NCBI GenBank assembly: GCA_021107685.1
Contig: JAIOSH010000027.1
Span: 1-22,984, forward strand
Source of the DNA: Bacteroidales bacterium
GTDB taxonomy: Bacteria; Bacteroidota; Bacteroidia; Bacteroidales; SMBSF39
Length of the DNA stretch: 22,984 nucleotides
Direction: 5' to 3'
A program made the position numbers and the translations under genes. Shown here in pieces: positions 1-9,130 of this stretch (its first letter is position 1; every line of letters begins with the position of its first letter). The notes beneath the pieces are model-generated. The model was not told the origin of the DNA. It was given only the letters and a program-made list of their open reading frames with translations, and made no database searches.

Positions 1-806
1 TTAAATGATTGTTTCCATTCTTTTATTAATTCTTTTTCTGAAATACTTAAAGTGTTCAGTATTTCTGTTGCTTTAGTGAAAGTGATTAATTTAACTAAAA
101 CTTCTCTTCCGTATTTATCGTCAATAAATTTCACAATAGAACCAGCAAATCCATACTTATGTTCTCCCTTCCAAATATCAGCCAGTTTGATTGGTGCTCC
201 TTTATCTAAAATATGGCTTTTTGCTCTTTTGAAACGTCCATCATCTAATTGTCCTGAAGCATAGACAGCAAGTCCTTCAACAAACCAATCTATATTTTCT
301 ATGTTTTCAAAAGTTGGAGAGGGATTGTTTTGTCCATGAAAAACATGAACTAATTCGTGAATAATTAATTTTTTTGTAGCGATTGTATCATTATTATCAT
401 GTTCGCAAGCTTGAGTTTTCCATATTCTTGGGGATAAGATGTCTAAACGGTGTGCAATTCCACTTGCTACCATCCAGCACTGTGATGTAAAATCAGGCAT
501 ATTCCAATCTTTTTGCCATTGTTTGTCCAAACTGTCTCTTTCACTAAAAATATACACATCAAATTCTTTTTCAAATCCTTTGTTAAAAAATCCCTCAATG
601 TATTTTTGTCCTTGATTGAGCCAATGTTCTATTTGTTCAGCCTGTTGATTATCAATAGAATCATAGTGGAGACGATATGGTTTCTTTTCAATTTCTTTCT
701 CTTTAGTTTTAATTGGTTCAGTTATTTCAGAATTAGTTTTTTGTTTCCGAGTATATTGACAACTGGACATTGTAATTATTATCATTAATATTATTAATTT
801 TTTCAT
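1..806 (-). CDS. HEXXH metallopeptidase lipoprotein (peptidase MA-like), 3' end cut by window edge
   Basis: The reading frame starts at the ATG at 806-804 and stays open through 268 codons to the window edge, so the C-terminus is missing. The N-terminus is a lipoprotein signal with a lipobox (TMSSC, Cys16), so the protein is probably anchored in the outer membrane or periplasm. A charged linker follows (about residues 20-45). The zinc motif is HELVH at residues 150-154, and WFVEGLAVY follows with Glu177, 23 residues after the second His. That is the gluzincin arrangement of peptidase MA-like proteins: His150 and His154 bind zinc, Glu151 is catalytic and Glu177 is the third ligand. The substrate is unknown. 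An AAGGAA stretch lies shortly upstream of the ATG. It is transcribed away from the M49 peptidase, with the tRNA between them. The motif is clear, but the family assignment below gluzincin level is inference. Confidence 0.8.
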   Translation of the reverse strand, partial: MKKLIILMIIITMSSCQYTRKQKTNSEITEPIKTKEKEIEKKPYRLHYDSIDNQQAEQIEHWLNQGQKYIEGFFNKGFEKEFDVYIFSERDSLDKQWQKDWNMPDFTSQCWMVASGIAHRLDILSPRIWKTQACEHDNNDTIATKKLIIHELVHVFHGQNNPSPTFENIENIDWFVEGLAVYASGQLDDGRFKRAKSHILDKGAPIKLADIWKGEHKYGFAGSIVKFIDDKYGREVLVKLITFTKATEILNTLSISEKELIKEWKQSF

Positions 807-916
807 AACATATGTTCCTTAAATATGGTGATTTAAACTTTTTTTTGTTAATGTCATTCTTGTTGTTGTTATTTGTGCATACTTGCTGATATAATTACTT
901 TTTAAAAAAATTAGTG

Positions 917-990
917 TGACCCCGGAAGGACTCGAACCCTCAACCCTCAGAGCCGAAATCTGATATTCTATCCAGTTGAACTACGGGGCC
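917..990 (-). tRNA. tRNA-Arg (anticodon UCG)
   Basis: The reverse complement folds as a complete 74-nt cloverleaf. The acceptor GGCCCCG pairs with CGGGGTC (one G-U) and the discriminator is A. The D stem is GTTC/GAAT. The anticodon stem TCAGA/TCTGA holds the loop TTTCGGC, giving anticodon TCG. The T stem is GAGGG/CCTTC with loop TTCGAGT. The CCA end is not encoded. A T-run directly downstream on the minus strand could terminate transcription. The anticodon reads CGA and probably other CGN arginine codons. Confidence 0.95.
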
Positions 991-1049
991 ATTTTTTTTA
1001 CAAAAATATTAAAAATGTTATTATCTGAAAAGAAAATATTATATAAAAA

Positions 1050-1079
1050 TTGAATAAACGGAGTTTTTATATATTTTTG
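1050..1079 (+). promoter_or_regulatory. Bacteroidota-type promoter for the M49 peptidase gene
   Basis: A TTG at 1050-1052 (-33 element) lies 19 bases before TATTTTTG at 1072-1079, which fits the Bacteroidota -7 consensus TAnnTTTG. Transcription would begin near 1086, leaving about 23 bases of leader before the ATG at 1109. The box and spacing are seen directly; promoter activity is inferred. Confidence 0.55.
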
Positions 1080-1108
1080 TTCGATTGAAAATATAAAATT
1101 CAATAATA

Positions 1109-3172
1109 ATGAAAACAGTTAAAACTAAATTATTATTAATAATGAGTATTTTACTTTTCTCTTGTGGTTCGCAGGATAATAAAACCACTGATGAACAAAA
1201 CATCACAAAAAAAGATGATTATAAATATTTGTTGGAACAATTTGCTGATATTAAAATCATGCGATATAAAGTTCCCGGGTTTGAGGATTTGTCATTAAAG
1301 CAAAAAGAGTTGATATATTACCTAAGTGAAGCTGCTCTTGCAGGACGTGATATAATTTTTGATCAGAATTATAAACATAATTTATGTATCAGAAGAACCC
1401 TTGAAGAAATTGCTAAGCACTATAAAGGTGATAGAGAAACAGAGGATTTTGGGAAGTTTATGGTTTATACAAAAAGGGTCTGGTTCTCTAATGGAATTCA
1501 TCATCATTATTCTACTGATAAATTTCTTCCTGAGTTTTCAAAAGAATATTTTGTTCACTTAATTAACAATTCCGATGGTGCTGAATTTCCCTTACAAGAA
1601 GGCGAAACTATTAAAATATTAATTGAAAAATTAACTCCAATTATTTTTAACCCTTCTATTGCCCCGAAAAGAGTTTGTCAGGATGCTACAAAAGATTTAA
1701 TTAAAAATTCAGCATGTAATTTTTATGAAGGTGTTTCTGAAAATGAAGTTGAAGACTTTTATGCGAATATGAAAGTGCCTGATGATACACAACCTATATC
1801 GTATGGTTTAAATTCAAAAGTAGTGAAAGAAAATGGAAAAGTAGTTGAAAAGATTTGGAAAACAGGCGGAATGTATAGTGATGCTATTGAGAAAATAATT
1901 TATTGGCTGGAAAAAGCTGTTACAGTAGCTGAAAATAAACAACAAAAAGCAGCTTTGGAAAAATTAATAGAATATTATAAAACAGGTAATTTAAAGACAT
2001 TTGATGATTATAACATCTTATGGCTTGGTGATTTACAATCATGTATTGATGTTATAAATGGTTTTACTGAAGTTTATGGAGACCCTATGGGAATGAAAGC
2101 GACATGGGAATCTGTTGTGAATTTTAAGGATATGAAAGCGACCAAAAGGGCTGAGACTATTAGCAAAAATGCACAATGGTTTGAAGACAATTCACCTGTT
2201 GACCCTAAATATAAGAAAAAAGAAGTTAAAGGAGTTAGTGCAAAAGTAATAACAGTAGCACAATTAGGAGGTGATTGCTATCCTTCAACACCAATTGGCA
2301 TTAATTTACCTAATGCCGATTGGATAAGGAAAGAATACGGTTCAAAATCCGTTACTATGGAAAATATTACTTATGCCTATGACCAGGCATCTCTCGGTAA
2401 TGGTTTTCTTGAAGAATTTTGTTTTTCTAAACAGGAAAGAGAATTGGCAAAAAAATACGGCTCTCTTGCCGGTAACCTGCATACTGATATGCATGAGTGT
2501 GTTGGTCATGGTTCAGGGCAATTATTACCGGGGATAAGTACAGATGCTTTGAAAAATTATCATTCACCTTTGGAAGAAGCCCGTGCCGATTTATTTGCTC
2601 TTTATTATATGATGGATGATAAAATGATTGATTTAGATTTGATGCCGGATATTGATGTAGCTAAAGCCGAGTATAACAGTTATATCAGAAATGGTATAAT
2701 GACACAGTTGACAAGAGTGGAATTGGGCAAAAATATTGAACAGGCACACATGAGAAATCGCCAGCTAATTGCTAAATGGTGTTTTGAAAAAGGTAAACCC
2801 GATAATGTTATTGAAAAAGTAGTGAAAGATGGTAAAACTTATTATAAGATAAATGATTATGATAAATTAAGAGAATTATTCGGTGAGTTGTTATGTGAGG
2901 TTCAAAGAATTAAATCGGAAGGTGATTACGAAGCAGGTAAAACACTAATAGAAACTTATGCTGTAAAAGTTGATACTGTTTTACATAAAGAGGTAAAAGA
3001 ACGTTTTGAAAAATTAAATATCGCTCCTTATGGTGGTTTTATAAATTCAGTTTATGAACCTATTATAAAAGACGGTGAAATCATAGATGTTAAAATTGTA
3101 TATCCTGATAATTATACTGAACAGATGTTAGATTATTCAAAAAATCATTCATTTTTACCGACATATAATTAA
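1109..3172 (+). CDS. Dipeptidyl-peptidase III (family M49) lipoprotein
   Basis: This zinc exopeptidase family removes dipeptides from the N-terminus of short peptides. The protein has 687 residues, close to the length of bacterial M49 enzymes. It starts with a lipoprotein signal and lipobox (LLFSC|G), so the mature protein is probably a periplasmic or outer-membrane lipoprotein. The M49 hallmark HEXXXH is present as HECVGH at residues 462-467, followed by GSGQ. The second motif is EEARAD at 489-494, where the family usually has EECRAD. The 28 residues from His462 to Glu490 give the short bacterial M49 spacing: His462 and His467 with Glu490 are the expected zinc ligands and Glu463 the catalytic base. 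Cys-to-Ala in the second motif is a mild deviation. The gene has its own promoter and is followed after 44 bases by the PP2C phosphatase. Confidence 0.93.
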   Translation: MKTVKTKLLLIMSILLFSCGSQDNKTTDEQNITKKDDYKYLLEQFADIKIMRYKVPGFEDLSLKQKELIYYLSEAALAGRDIIFDQNYKHNLCIRRTLEEIAKHYKGDRETEDFGKFMVYTKRVWFSNGIHHHYSTDKFLPEFSKEYFVHLINNSDGAEFPLQEGETIKILIEKLTPIIFNPSIAPKRVCQDATKDLIKNSACNFYEGVSENEVEDFYANMKVPDDTQPISYGLNSKVVKENGKVVEKIWKTGGMYSDAIEKIIYWLEKAVTVAENKQQKAALEKLIEYYKTGNLKTFDDYNILWLGDLQSCIDVINGFTEVYGDPMGMKATWESVVNFKDMKATKRAETISKNAQWFEDNSPVDPKYKKKEVKGVSAKVITVAQLGGDCYPSTPIGINLPNADWIRKEYGSKSVTMENITYAYDQASLGNGFLEEFCFSKQERELAKKYGSLAGNLHTDMHECVGHGSGQLLPGISTDALKNYHSPLEEARADLFALYYMMDDKMIDLDLMPDIDVAKAEYNSYIRNGIMTQLTRVELGKNIEQAHMRNRQLIAKWCFEKGKPDNVIEKVVKDGKTYYKINDYDKLRELFGELLCEVQRIKSEGDYEAGKTLIETYAVKVDTVLHKEVKERFEKLNIAPYGGFINSVYEPIIKDGEIIDVKIVYPDNYTEQMLDYSKNHSFLPTYN

Positions 3173-3216
3173 TTTTTGGTTTAAAAAATACTTACTATTA
3201 TAAGAAATGTTACAGA

Positions 3217-5139
3217 ATGAAAAATAAAGGATTAGCTTTTAAATTAAGTTTGTATATTTTATCAAGTGTTGTTGTAATATTCGTGATAATACTTTTTTAC
3301 AATTATAAAATTTCAAAAGAGCTGATACTTAAAAATGTTGAAGAAAGTACAAAAAATTTAACATTTTCAACAGTAAATAAAATTGAAAGTATTTTAAATG
3401 CATCCGAGAAAATTCCTGATAATGTTTCCTATGTTCTTGATTTAACTTCTAACAATCATTTAAAAATTATTGGTTTATTAAAATCTGTTATAAAGGAAAA
3501 TAATGAAATATTTGGTACTTGCATTGCCTTTGAACCATACAGCCTGTTTGAAGATTCATTGTATTATGCTCCTTATTGCTGGAGAAAAAATGATTCAATA
3601 AAATATAAAAATATCGGAAGTAATGATTATCAGTATTTTAATATGGATTGGTATCAAATTCCTAAGGAGTTGAATCACCCTGTTTGGACAGAGCCGTATT
3701 ATGATGAATTTGGCGGTGAAATAATAATGTCAACCTATTCAGTGCCTTTTTATGATATTGTTAATGGAGAAAAAAAATTTAAAGGTATCGCTACTATTGA
3801 TATTTCACTTTCATGGTTAGAAAAAATAGTTTCATCAATAAAAATATTTAAAAGCGGATTTGCTTTTTTAATTTCAAAAAATGGAACTTTTATTACACAT
3901 CCTGTTCCTGAGTTTATAATGAATGAAAGTATTTTTAGTATTGCCGATAAATATGATCATCCTAATCTACATAAAATAGGTCAGGATATGATAAGTGGAA
4001 AAACAGGATTTGTTCAGATAAATCCTGTAAGTACTAAGCGTAAAAGCTGGGTGTTTTATGCCCCATTACCATCAAATAATTGGTCATTAGCAATTGTAAT
4101 TCCTGAAAATGAATTGTTTGCTGATTTACATCTTTTACACAACCGGTTAATATTAATTGGTGTATTTGGATTTATCGTTCTTTTTATATTAATATTTTTT
4201 ATTTCCCGTAAAATTACAAACCCATTGCGAGAATTAGTATCAGTTACAAAGCAGATCGGTTCGGGAAATTTTAATGTAATATTACCTGTATTCAAAGCTA
4301 AGGATGAAATATCAGAGCTTAGCAATTCTTTTGTTTTTATGCAGAATGAATTGAAAAATTACATAAAAGATTTAAAGGATACAACTGCTGCAAAAGAAAA
4401 AATAGAAAGTGAACTAAAGATAGCTCATGATATACAACAGGGAATCATCCCGAAAATTTTCCCTCCATTCCCTGAGCGTATTGATATAGATATTTTTGCA
4501 ATTCTCGACCCTGCAAAAGAAGTAGGAGGTGACCTTTATGATTTTTTCTTTATTAATGACCATAAAATTGCTTTTGCTATTGGAGATGTATCTGGAAAAG
4601 GAGTGCCTGCTTCTCTTTTTATGGCAATTACTACAACTCTATTAAGAGCAAAAACATTTAAAGATCAAAAAGTAAATGATATTGTTAAGAGTATTAATAT
4701 TAAGCTTTGTAAGGATAATGAAAATGCTATGTTTGTAACATTTTTTCTTGGAATAATTGATTTACGAACCGGTGAGATAAATTATTGCAATGCAGGTCAT
4801 AATTATCCTTATATATTACGAGCCAACAAAAAATTAGAAATTTTAAATAAAACTCATGGAACTCCTCTGGGCTTATTTGAACAAATTGATTATAAATCCG
4901 ATAAGATAGTACTTGACAAACAAGACACATTAATATTATATACTGATGGTATTCCGGAAGCTATGGATAATAAAGGAAATTTATATGAAGATCATAGGCT
5001 GCAGGATACTCTTCTAAAATTATGTTGTAATAAATCGGCAAAAGAAATTACTACAGAACTCGTAAAAAGTACAAAAAAATTTGCTTCCGGCACAGAACAA
5101 TCTGATGATATTACTATTTTAGTACTTTCTTATTTTTAG
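3217..5139 (+). CDS. Membrane PP2C (SpoIIE/RsbU-type) phosphatase with Cache sensor and HAMP
   Basis: The 640-residue protein has a first membrane segment at about residues 9-29, a periplasmic double-Cache-like sensor at about 35-305, a second membrane segment at about 311-330, a HAMP linker at about 330-382, a short coiled coil, and a C-terminal SpoIIE-type PP2C domain from about 395. Metal-binding aspartates are seen in VGGDLYD (Asp439), GDVSGKG (Asp457), YTDGIPEA (Asp577) and SDDITIL (Asp630/631). Such enzymes dephosphorylate STAS antagonists in partner-switching pathways in response to an external signal. Its likely partners, the RsbW-like kinase at 10189 and the STAS protein at 10617, are in the same orientation but separated by a 5-kb insert beginning only 7 bases after the stop. 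The ligand sensed is unknown. Confidence 0.9.
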   Translation: MKNKGLAFKLSLYILSSVVVIFVIILFYNYKISKELILKNVEESTKNLTFSTVNKIESILNASEKIPDNVSYVLDLTSNNHLKIIGLLKSVIKENNEIFGTCIAFEPYSLFEDSLYYAPYCWRKNDSIKYKNIGSNDYQYFNMDWYQIPKELNHPVWTEPYYDEFGGEIIMSTYSVPFYDIVNGEKKFKGIATIDISLSWLEKIVSSIKIFKSGFAFLISKNGTFITHPVPEFIMNESIFSIADKYDHPNLHKIGQDMISGKTGFVQINPVSTKRKSWVFYAPLPSNNWSLAIVIPENELFADLHLLHNRLILIGVFGFIVLFILIFFISRKITNPLRELVSVTKQIGSGNFNVILPVFKAKDEISELSNSFVFMQNELKNYIKDLKDTTAAKEKIESELKIAHDIQQGIIPKIFPPFPERIDIDIFAILDPAKEVGGDLYDFFFINDHKIAFAIGDVSGKGVPASLFMAITTTLLRAKTFKDQKVNDIVKSINIKLCKDNENAMFVTFFLGIIDLRTGEINYCNAGHNYPYILRANKKLEILNKTHGTPLGLFEQIDYKSDKIVLDKQDTLILYTDGIPEAMDNKGNLYEDHRLQDTLLKLCCNKSAKEITTELVKSTKKFASGTEQSDDITILVLSYF

Positions 5140-5145
5140 GGAGAA

Positions 5146-5157
5146 GTTAGCAACAAG
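5146..5157 (+). repeat. Left end site of the 5-kb insert (GTTAG-CAA-CAAG)
   Basis: GTTAGCAACAAGCCG at 5146-5160 is inverted with 13 of 15 matches at 10095-10109, where the complement reads GTTAGCAACTGGCCG. The site begins 7 bases after the phosphatase stop. The same pattern with another central triplet, GTTAG-TGG-CAAG, occurs at 14574. The match is seen directly; a role as a recombination or excision end is inference. Confidence 0.5.
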
Positions 5158-5243
5158 CCGAAGAAAAAGACAATAACAGAATGACAATGAAATTTTTTGC
5201 TGCATAAAAACAGAAAAGAAAAAAGAAAGAAAGGCTACCCTTC

Positions 5244-5308
5244 GCAAAATTAAAAGAGGTGTTTTACCAACTCACAAGCCGACACAAAAACACCACATTT
5301 AATTTTGC
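5244..5308 (+). repeat. Structured hairpin repeat, copy 1 (upstream of the R-M block)
   Basis: The 22-base arms at 5244-5265 and 5287-5308 pair at 20 positions. The two mismatches are both A opposed to A and flank a single G-C pair, leaving 11 outer and 8 inner base pairs. The 21-base loop begins ACCAAC and contains AGCCGACACA. A second copy at 9964-10029 has a different stem sequence but the same arm length, the same double A-A mismatch and a related loop. CCCAATCACCACCAGAC follows the right arm and resembles CCCAACGCACCAGAAC after copy 2. The rest of 5140-5372 shows no gene. Confidence 0.6.
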
Positions 5309-5372
5309 CCAATCACCACCAGACTTACAAACTATTTCAATAACTGTTAATAAAATTTTCGTTATAAGAGTT

Positions 5373-5418
5373 TTGAAATACAAAAAATAATATATATTTG
5401 CCAATATATGACAAGTCA
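5373..5418 (+). promoter_or_regulatory. Promoter and possible operator for the XRE controller gene
   Basis: TATATTTG at 5393-5400 is an exact match to TAnnTTTG. A TTG at 5373-5375 lies 17 bases upstream, slightly short for a -33 element. The interrupted palindrome TGAC-AA-GTCA at 5409-5418 sits around the expected start site and 11 bases before the ATG at 5430. It could be the binding site through which the XRE protein controls its own operon, as R-M controller proteins do. The promoter match is good; the operator is a guess from position and symmetry. Confidence 0.4.
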
Positions 5419-5429
5419 AACTAAGTAGA

Positions 5430-5735
5430 ATGAATCATTTCGGAGAAAAAATAAAAGAGTTGAGGGAGCAGAAAGGTTTGCTTCAAAAACACATTGCAAG
5501 CCGACTTGACATTGATACTCCAATGTTGAGCAAAATTGAAAGGGGAGAACGGAAAGCAAAACGAGAACAATTGTCAATACTTGCAAAGGCCCTTTCGGCA
5601 GATAATGATAATTTGCTTTCTCTTTGGCTGGCAGACCAAGTTTACGATATAGTTAAAGATGAGAATATGGCTTTGAAAGCAATTCAAGTAGCAGAGGAAG
5701 AAATAAAATATGAAATAACTCAAAAAACAAAATGA
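5430..5735 (+). CDS. XRE-family HTH regulator, probable R-M controller protein
   Basis: This 101-residue protein has a Cro/C1-type helix-turn-helix at about residues 6-62. The recognition region includes LQKHIASRLDIDTPMLSKIERGERK, given here only to show the typical S-K-I-E-R-G-E-R ending. A short C-terminal tail could serve in dimerisation. Its stop overlaps the next start (ATGA at 5732-5735), so the two are translationally coupled. A small HTH protein at the head of an endonuclease and methyltransferase block is the usual place for an R-M controller, which delays nuclease expression on entering a new host. The regulator assignment is firm; the controller role is inferred from context. Confidence 0.85.
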   Translation: MNHFGEKIKELREQKGLLQKHIASRLDIDTPMLSKIERGERKAKREQLSILAKALSADNDNLLSLWLADQVYDIVKDENMALKAIQVAEEEIKYEITQKTK

Positions 5736-6679
5736 GCTTTAATCCAGATATACAATACAGATGCACAATTATCAGAGGTAAATCCATTTCAAGAATGGAT
5801 GATTATCTTCCTGTTTATGCAGAAACCCTGAATGAAATTTGCCCAATTCCTTCCAAAGACTTTGATAAAACTTTTGATAAAAACCTTTCACGTTTTATCA
5901 AAGGTGATGGTAAGACAATAAAAAATCATCGGACTGAAAATGTAGATAAACTTTTGGGAATGTATTTTGAAAAGGATGGAATCATTTACATTTCAGAGAG
6001 GACTAAAAAATTCTTAGAGGACAACGATCAACCTGCATTTTTTAAAAGTGTTTGCTTCAAGTTTCAACAACCAAACGGCTCACAAAAAATCCAAACAACC
6101 ACGAGAGAGAAAATTGAAAATAGAATAAATTTTAAACCCTATCATTTTTTACTATCATTATTAAAGACAGCAGCAACAAGAAAAATTATCCTAACTAAAA
6201 ATGAAGTTGCATATTATGTATTAAATGCACTTCAAGTTTTACAAGGCAAAATTTCTATTGATGAAGTATTAACGGCAATTGAAGCTGACAGAGTAAAAGG
6301 AATTGAAAATAAAGTTGACACTTCAAGAAATTATGCTTGGGGCTATCAGCACATCAATAAACAGTTTGATTTATTAGAACTTACAAACCTCATTCGTAAA
6401 GACGGAAAATCAATTTGGCTCAACTTAAGAGAAACGTCTTCAATAGAATTATTCATCAGAGATTTATCAAGACCGTTAGCGATTGATTTTTCAAAATACG
6501 ATTTTGATGAGAAATTTATTGAGAAGAAAATCAAAGTTGAATGGCAACAATATTTCGGAAGAAAATCAAAATTGGAACACGAAATGTTTTTTACAAGTGT
6601 TCACGGCTTACATTTCCCTTTAATTAACAAACTTGAATTAGAATATGAATGCAGTTACCGTAACAGAAAAAGTAATTGA
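5732..6679 (+). CDS. Unassigned R-M-associated protein, possible restriction subunit
   Basis: This 315-residue soluble protein has no signal peptide or membrane segment and I do not recognise its family. The C-terminal half contains a stretch (YAWGYQHINKQFDLLELTNLI, about residues 200-225) whose pattern resembles the winged-helix-like end of the next gene's product (YHFANYAEELGYI). Both may therefore have a DNA-binding wing of similar type. No clear PD-(D/E)XK core was found. It starts inside the XRE stop codon and overlaps the next gene by 35 bases, so the three form a tightly coupled unit. It may be a recognition or partner subunit of a heteromeric endonuclease. Alternatively, the overlap is the scar of a frameshift that split one longer endonuclease gene. 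Confidence 0.6.
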   Translation: MSFNPDIQYRCTIIRGKSISRMDDYLPVYAETLNEICPIPSKDFDKTFDKNLSRFIKGDGKTIKNHRTENVDKLLGMYFEKDGIIYISERTKKFLEDNDQPAFFKSVCFKFQQPNGSQKIQTTTREKIENRINFKPYHFLLSLLKTAATRKIILTKNEVAYYVLNALQVLQGKISIDEVLTAIEADRVKGIENKVDTSRNYAWGYQHINKQFDLLELTNLIRKDGKSIWLNLRETSSIELFIRDLSRPLAIDFSKYDFDEKFIEKKIKVEWQQYFGRKSKLEHEMFFTSVHGLHFPLINKLELEYECSYRNRKSN

Positions 6680-7679
6680 AGATATTCTATCTGCTGACAA
6701 ATCAATATTGGCAGATGTTCTCTCACTTAATCAGGGAGATTTAAGTCCGATTGCAAGGCAAAAGAAATTTGATAGCATGAGAATTCTTGATTTGCTCTAT
6801 TTGCATCAAAATGAACTTTTACTGATAGAATTAAAAGCCGTTCCTTTCTACTCTGACATCATTGAACAAATAAATGATTATCACAATGAACTTTTAAAAC
6901 TTCAATCTCGATCAAAATTAATCAAAACAAAAATCAACAAAATCATTCTTGTTACTGATGCAAGGAAAGAACATTTTGTTGCTTGTGAGAAAGAAGAAAT
7001 AAAACTTATCAAGTTCAATATTGAAGAAATACTTTTCAAATATTATCAGAACTTTCGTGAGCTATCTGCATTTTTAAAAATTCAGCCAGGAAATTGGGGA
7101 GTTACAAGATTATATTTATTAAAAAATACTTTGGCATTGCTCAATGAAGGTGTGGCGATTAATGAGATTTGCAAAATTGAAAACAGATCAATTAAGACAA
7201 TTTCCAATCGCTTTGTAGTTGCAAGCTTGATTGGTCTGCTTGAAAAAAGTAAAAGTGGATATTCTTTAACAAAGCTGGGAAAAGAAGTTTTATCCAAAGA
7301 TGATTTTGCATCAGAAGAAAGATTTAATGTTGACCAATTTGAATTAATTTCTGAATTTGTAAAAGATAATCCTTTCTATTCTCAAATCACTTTCAGTATT
7401 ATGTCTGTCGTTGATACTGTTTTCATTTTATCTAAAGCAGAATATCCAATTAGGTATGAAATCTTTCAAGATTTTTTTGTTCGTTCTCTGGGGAAAGATA
7501 AAACTTGGACTAAACCGAGAGCACAACTTACTGGTACTTATCATTTCGCAAACTATGCAGAAGAATTGGGTTACATTCAGAAAGTTGACAATCATCTTTT
7601 CCTTACTCCAAAAGGAATTCAAGCAATTCTTATTTTCCAATTAAATCGTTCAATTAAACTCATCAACGCAAGAAAGTAA
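6645..7679 (+). CDS. PD-(D/E)XK nuclease, probable type II restriction endonuclease
   Basis: The protein has 344 residues. The nuclease core is visible as ILDLLYLHQNELLLIELKA: Asp49, then 12 residues, then Glu62-Leu-Lys64, which is the D...ExK catalytic signature. A helix containing DIIEQINDYHNELL follows, as is usual for this fold. The middle (about 165-215) looks like a helix-turn-helix (AINEICKIENRSIKTISNRF), and the C-terminus has a second winged-helix-like region with YHFANYAEELGYI. The location behind an XRE controller and before two methyltransferase genes supports a restriction function. The reading frame is intact while both methyltransferases are broken, so this enzyme is either inactive, silent, or protected by some other methylase. 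The exact family is not identified. Confidence 0.65.
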   Translation: MNAVTVTEKVIEDILSADKSILADVLSLNQGDLSPIARQKKFDSMRILDLLYLHQNELLLIELKAVPFYSDIIEQINDYHNELLKLQSRSKLIKTKINKIILVTDARKEHFVACEKEEIKLIKFNIEEILFKYYQNFRELSAFLKIQPGNWGVTRLYLLKNTLALLNEGVAINEICKIENRSIKTISNRFVVASLIGLLEKSKSGYSLTKLGKEVLSKDDFASEERFNVDQFELISEFVKDNPFYSQITFSIMSVVDTVFILSKAEYPIRYEIFQDFFVRSLGKDKTWTKPRAQLTGTYHFANYAEELGYIQKVDNHLFLTPKGIQAILIFQLNRSIKLINARK

Positions 7680-7682
7680 GTT

Positions 7683-8582
7683 TTCAATTCTGAAATACTT
7701 CAATCTCTTTTGCAGTTAAAGCTTCACATCAAAAGTATTTAAAACAGAAAAACTCAAAATCTCTTTTTTGTTGCTTGGCTTGCTATCATTGAAAATGTTT
7801 CAAACATCAAAAAAGAAGGGAACGGAATTAAATACAAAAACAGAAAGAGAATACCTAACGGATACATAAACATTGACAAAGATGTTTGGGGAAAACAAGC
7901 TTTTCCAGAAGATAAATTCAGTTTTATAAAAACAAAACTGACAAAACATCTTAAAATAATTTCAGAGGATATCAAAAATAATTTTGGTAGTTGTGAAAAA
8001 CAACCGAAAATTTTCAAAGGAAGTTGTTTAGAGTTTGACAAAATGTTTTCAGATGAAATTCAGTTTACTTTCTTTTCTCCGCCCTATTGTAATTGCTTTG
8101 ATTATTTTGAAATTCATAAAGTAGATCTATGGCTTGGCGATTTCGTAAAAGACAAAGAAGAATTCAGATTGCTTCGCAATACAGGTTTTCGTTCTAACAC
8201 AAATTCATTAAACAACAAACCAATCATTTACAAAAATGAATATGTCGAAGGTTTGATTTCCCTATTTGATAGTGATAAACTTTGGAATAAGAAAATTCCG
8301 AGTGTTGTTCGAGGTTTCTTTGACGATACACATACATTATTAAACAAACTTTATATGCAGACAACAAAAGGTGGTTATGTTGGAATTGTAATTGGTAACT
8401 CAGCATATTCAGGAGTAATAATTCCAAGTGATGTTTTGATTGCTGATATAGCAAAAGAAATTGGCTTTAAAGTCAAAAATATATTTGTTACAAGGCACTT
8501 AACAACAAGTTCACAACAAAAACAAGGATTAGAACCATTAAAAAATATTTTAAGAGAAAGCATAGTATTACTTGAAAAATGA
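7683..8582 (+). pseudogene. DNA methyltransferase M1, N-terminally truncated with in-frame stop
   Basis: Coding similarity in one frame begins right after the nuclease stop (residues reading SEILQSLLQLKLHIKSI), is broken by TAA at 7740-7742, and continues as VAWLAIIENVSNIKKEGNGIKY and on to the catalytic motif FFSPPYCN (SPPY, motif IV of amino-methyltransferases). The remainder runs to the stop at 8582. No start codon precedes the stop at 7740, and the AdoMet-binding motif I that should lie N-terminal to this region is absent, so the first part of the gene has been lost. The ATG at 8043 lies 9 codons before SPPY and would yield a 179-residue fragment without motif I. The end overlaps the second methyltransferase start by ATGA. 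A sequencing error could explain the stop but not the missing N-terminus. Confidence 0.7.
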
Positions 8583-9130
8583 TTGACACTTTAGAGTATC
8601 AATTTGTAAAGGAAATAATCCCTTCAGAGATTAAAAGAGATTCAATTCTTAATATTATAACTCGTGATGTGAATACATATACACACGGATTTCATAAATA
8701 TCCAGCCAAATTTATTCCTCATATACCTAAGTGGGCAATCGAAAAGTATTTGAATGGCAACAAAAGAAAAATCATTCTTGATCCTTTTTGTGGTTCGGGT
8801 ACAACTTTAGTGGAGAGTATTTTAGCAGGACATGATGTAATCGGAATTGATATTGACCCTCTTGTCGGCATTGATTTCAAAAGTAAAAACTACAAGAGTT
8901 AATGAAAAAGAGTTGGAAAAGATTTCAGGTTGGTTAATCAAAGAGATTAAAGCGAAAAAGAAAGGAACTTTTATGCCCGATTGCGAAACGATTGAACATT
9001 GGTTTACTAAAGATGCTATTAAAAAACTTTCTGTTATAAGAACTTTGATAAATCAAATTCCAGAAAAATTTGGTAATATTAAAAAAGTGAAAGACATTCA
9101 AGACCTTCTCCTAATTTGTTTTTCATCAAT

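Noticed and set aside
52..788. Plus-strand frames at 52-264 and 513-788
   Set aside because: Both are antisense to the HEXXH lipoprotein gene, whose minus-strand frame has a signal peptide and zinc motif; the plus-strand products have no recognisable features.
5140..5150. Target-site duplication flanking the 5-kb insert
   Set aside because: Bases outside the left end (AGGGAGAA) and right end (CGCAATAT) show no direct repeat.
8043..8582. Complete small gene starting at ATG 8043
   Set aside because: The same frame continues upstream with methyltransferase-like sequence back to 7743 and, past a stop, to 7683, so this ATG is internal to a truncated gene.
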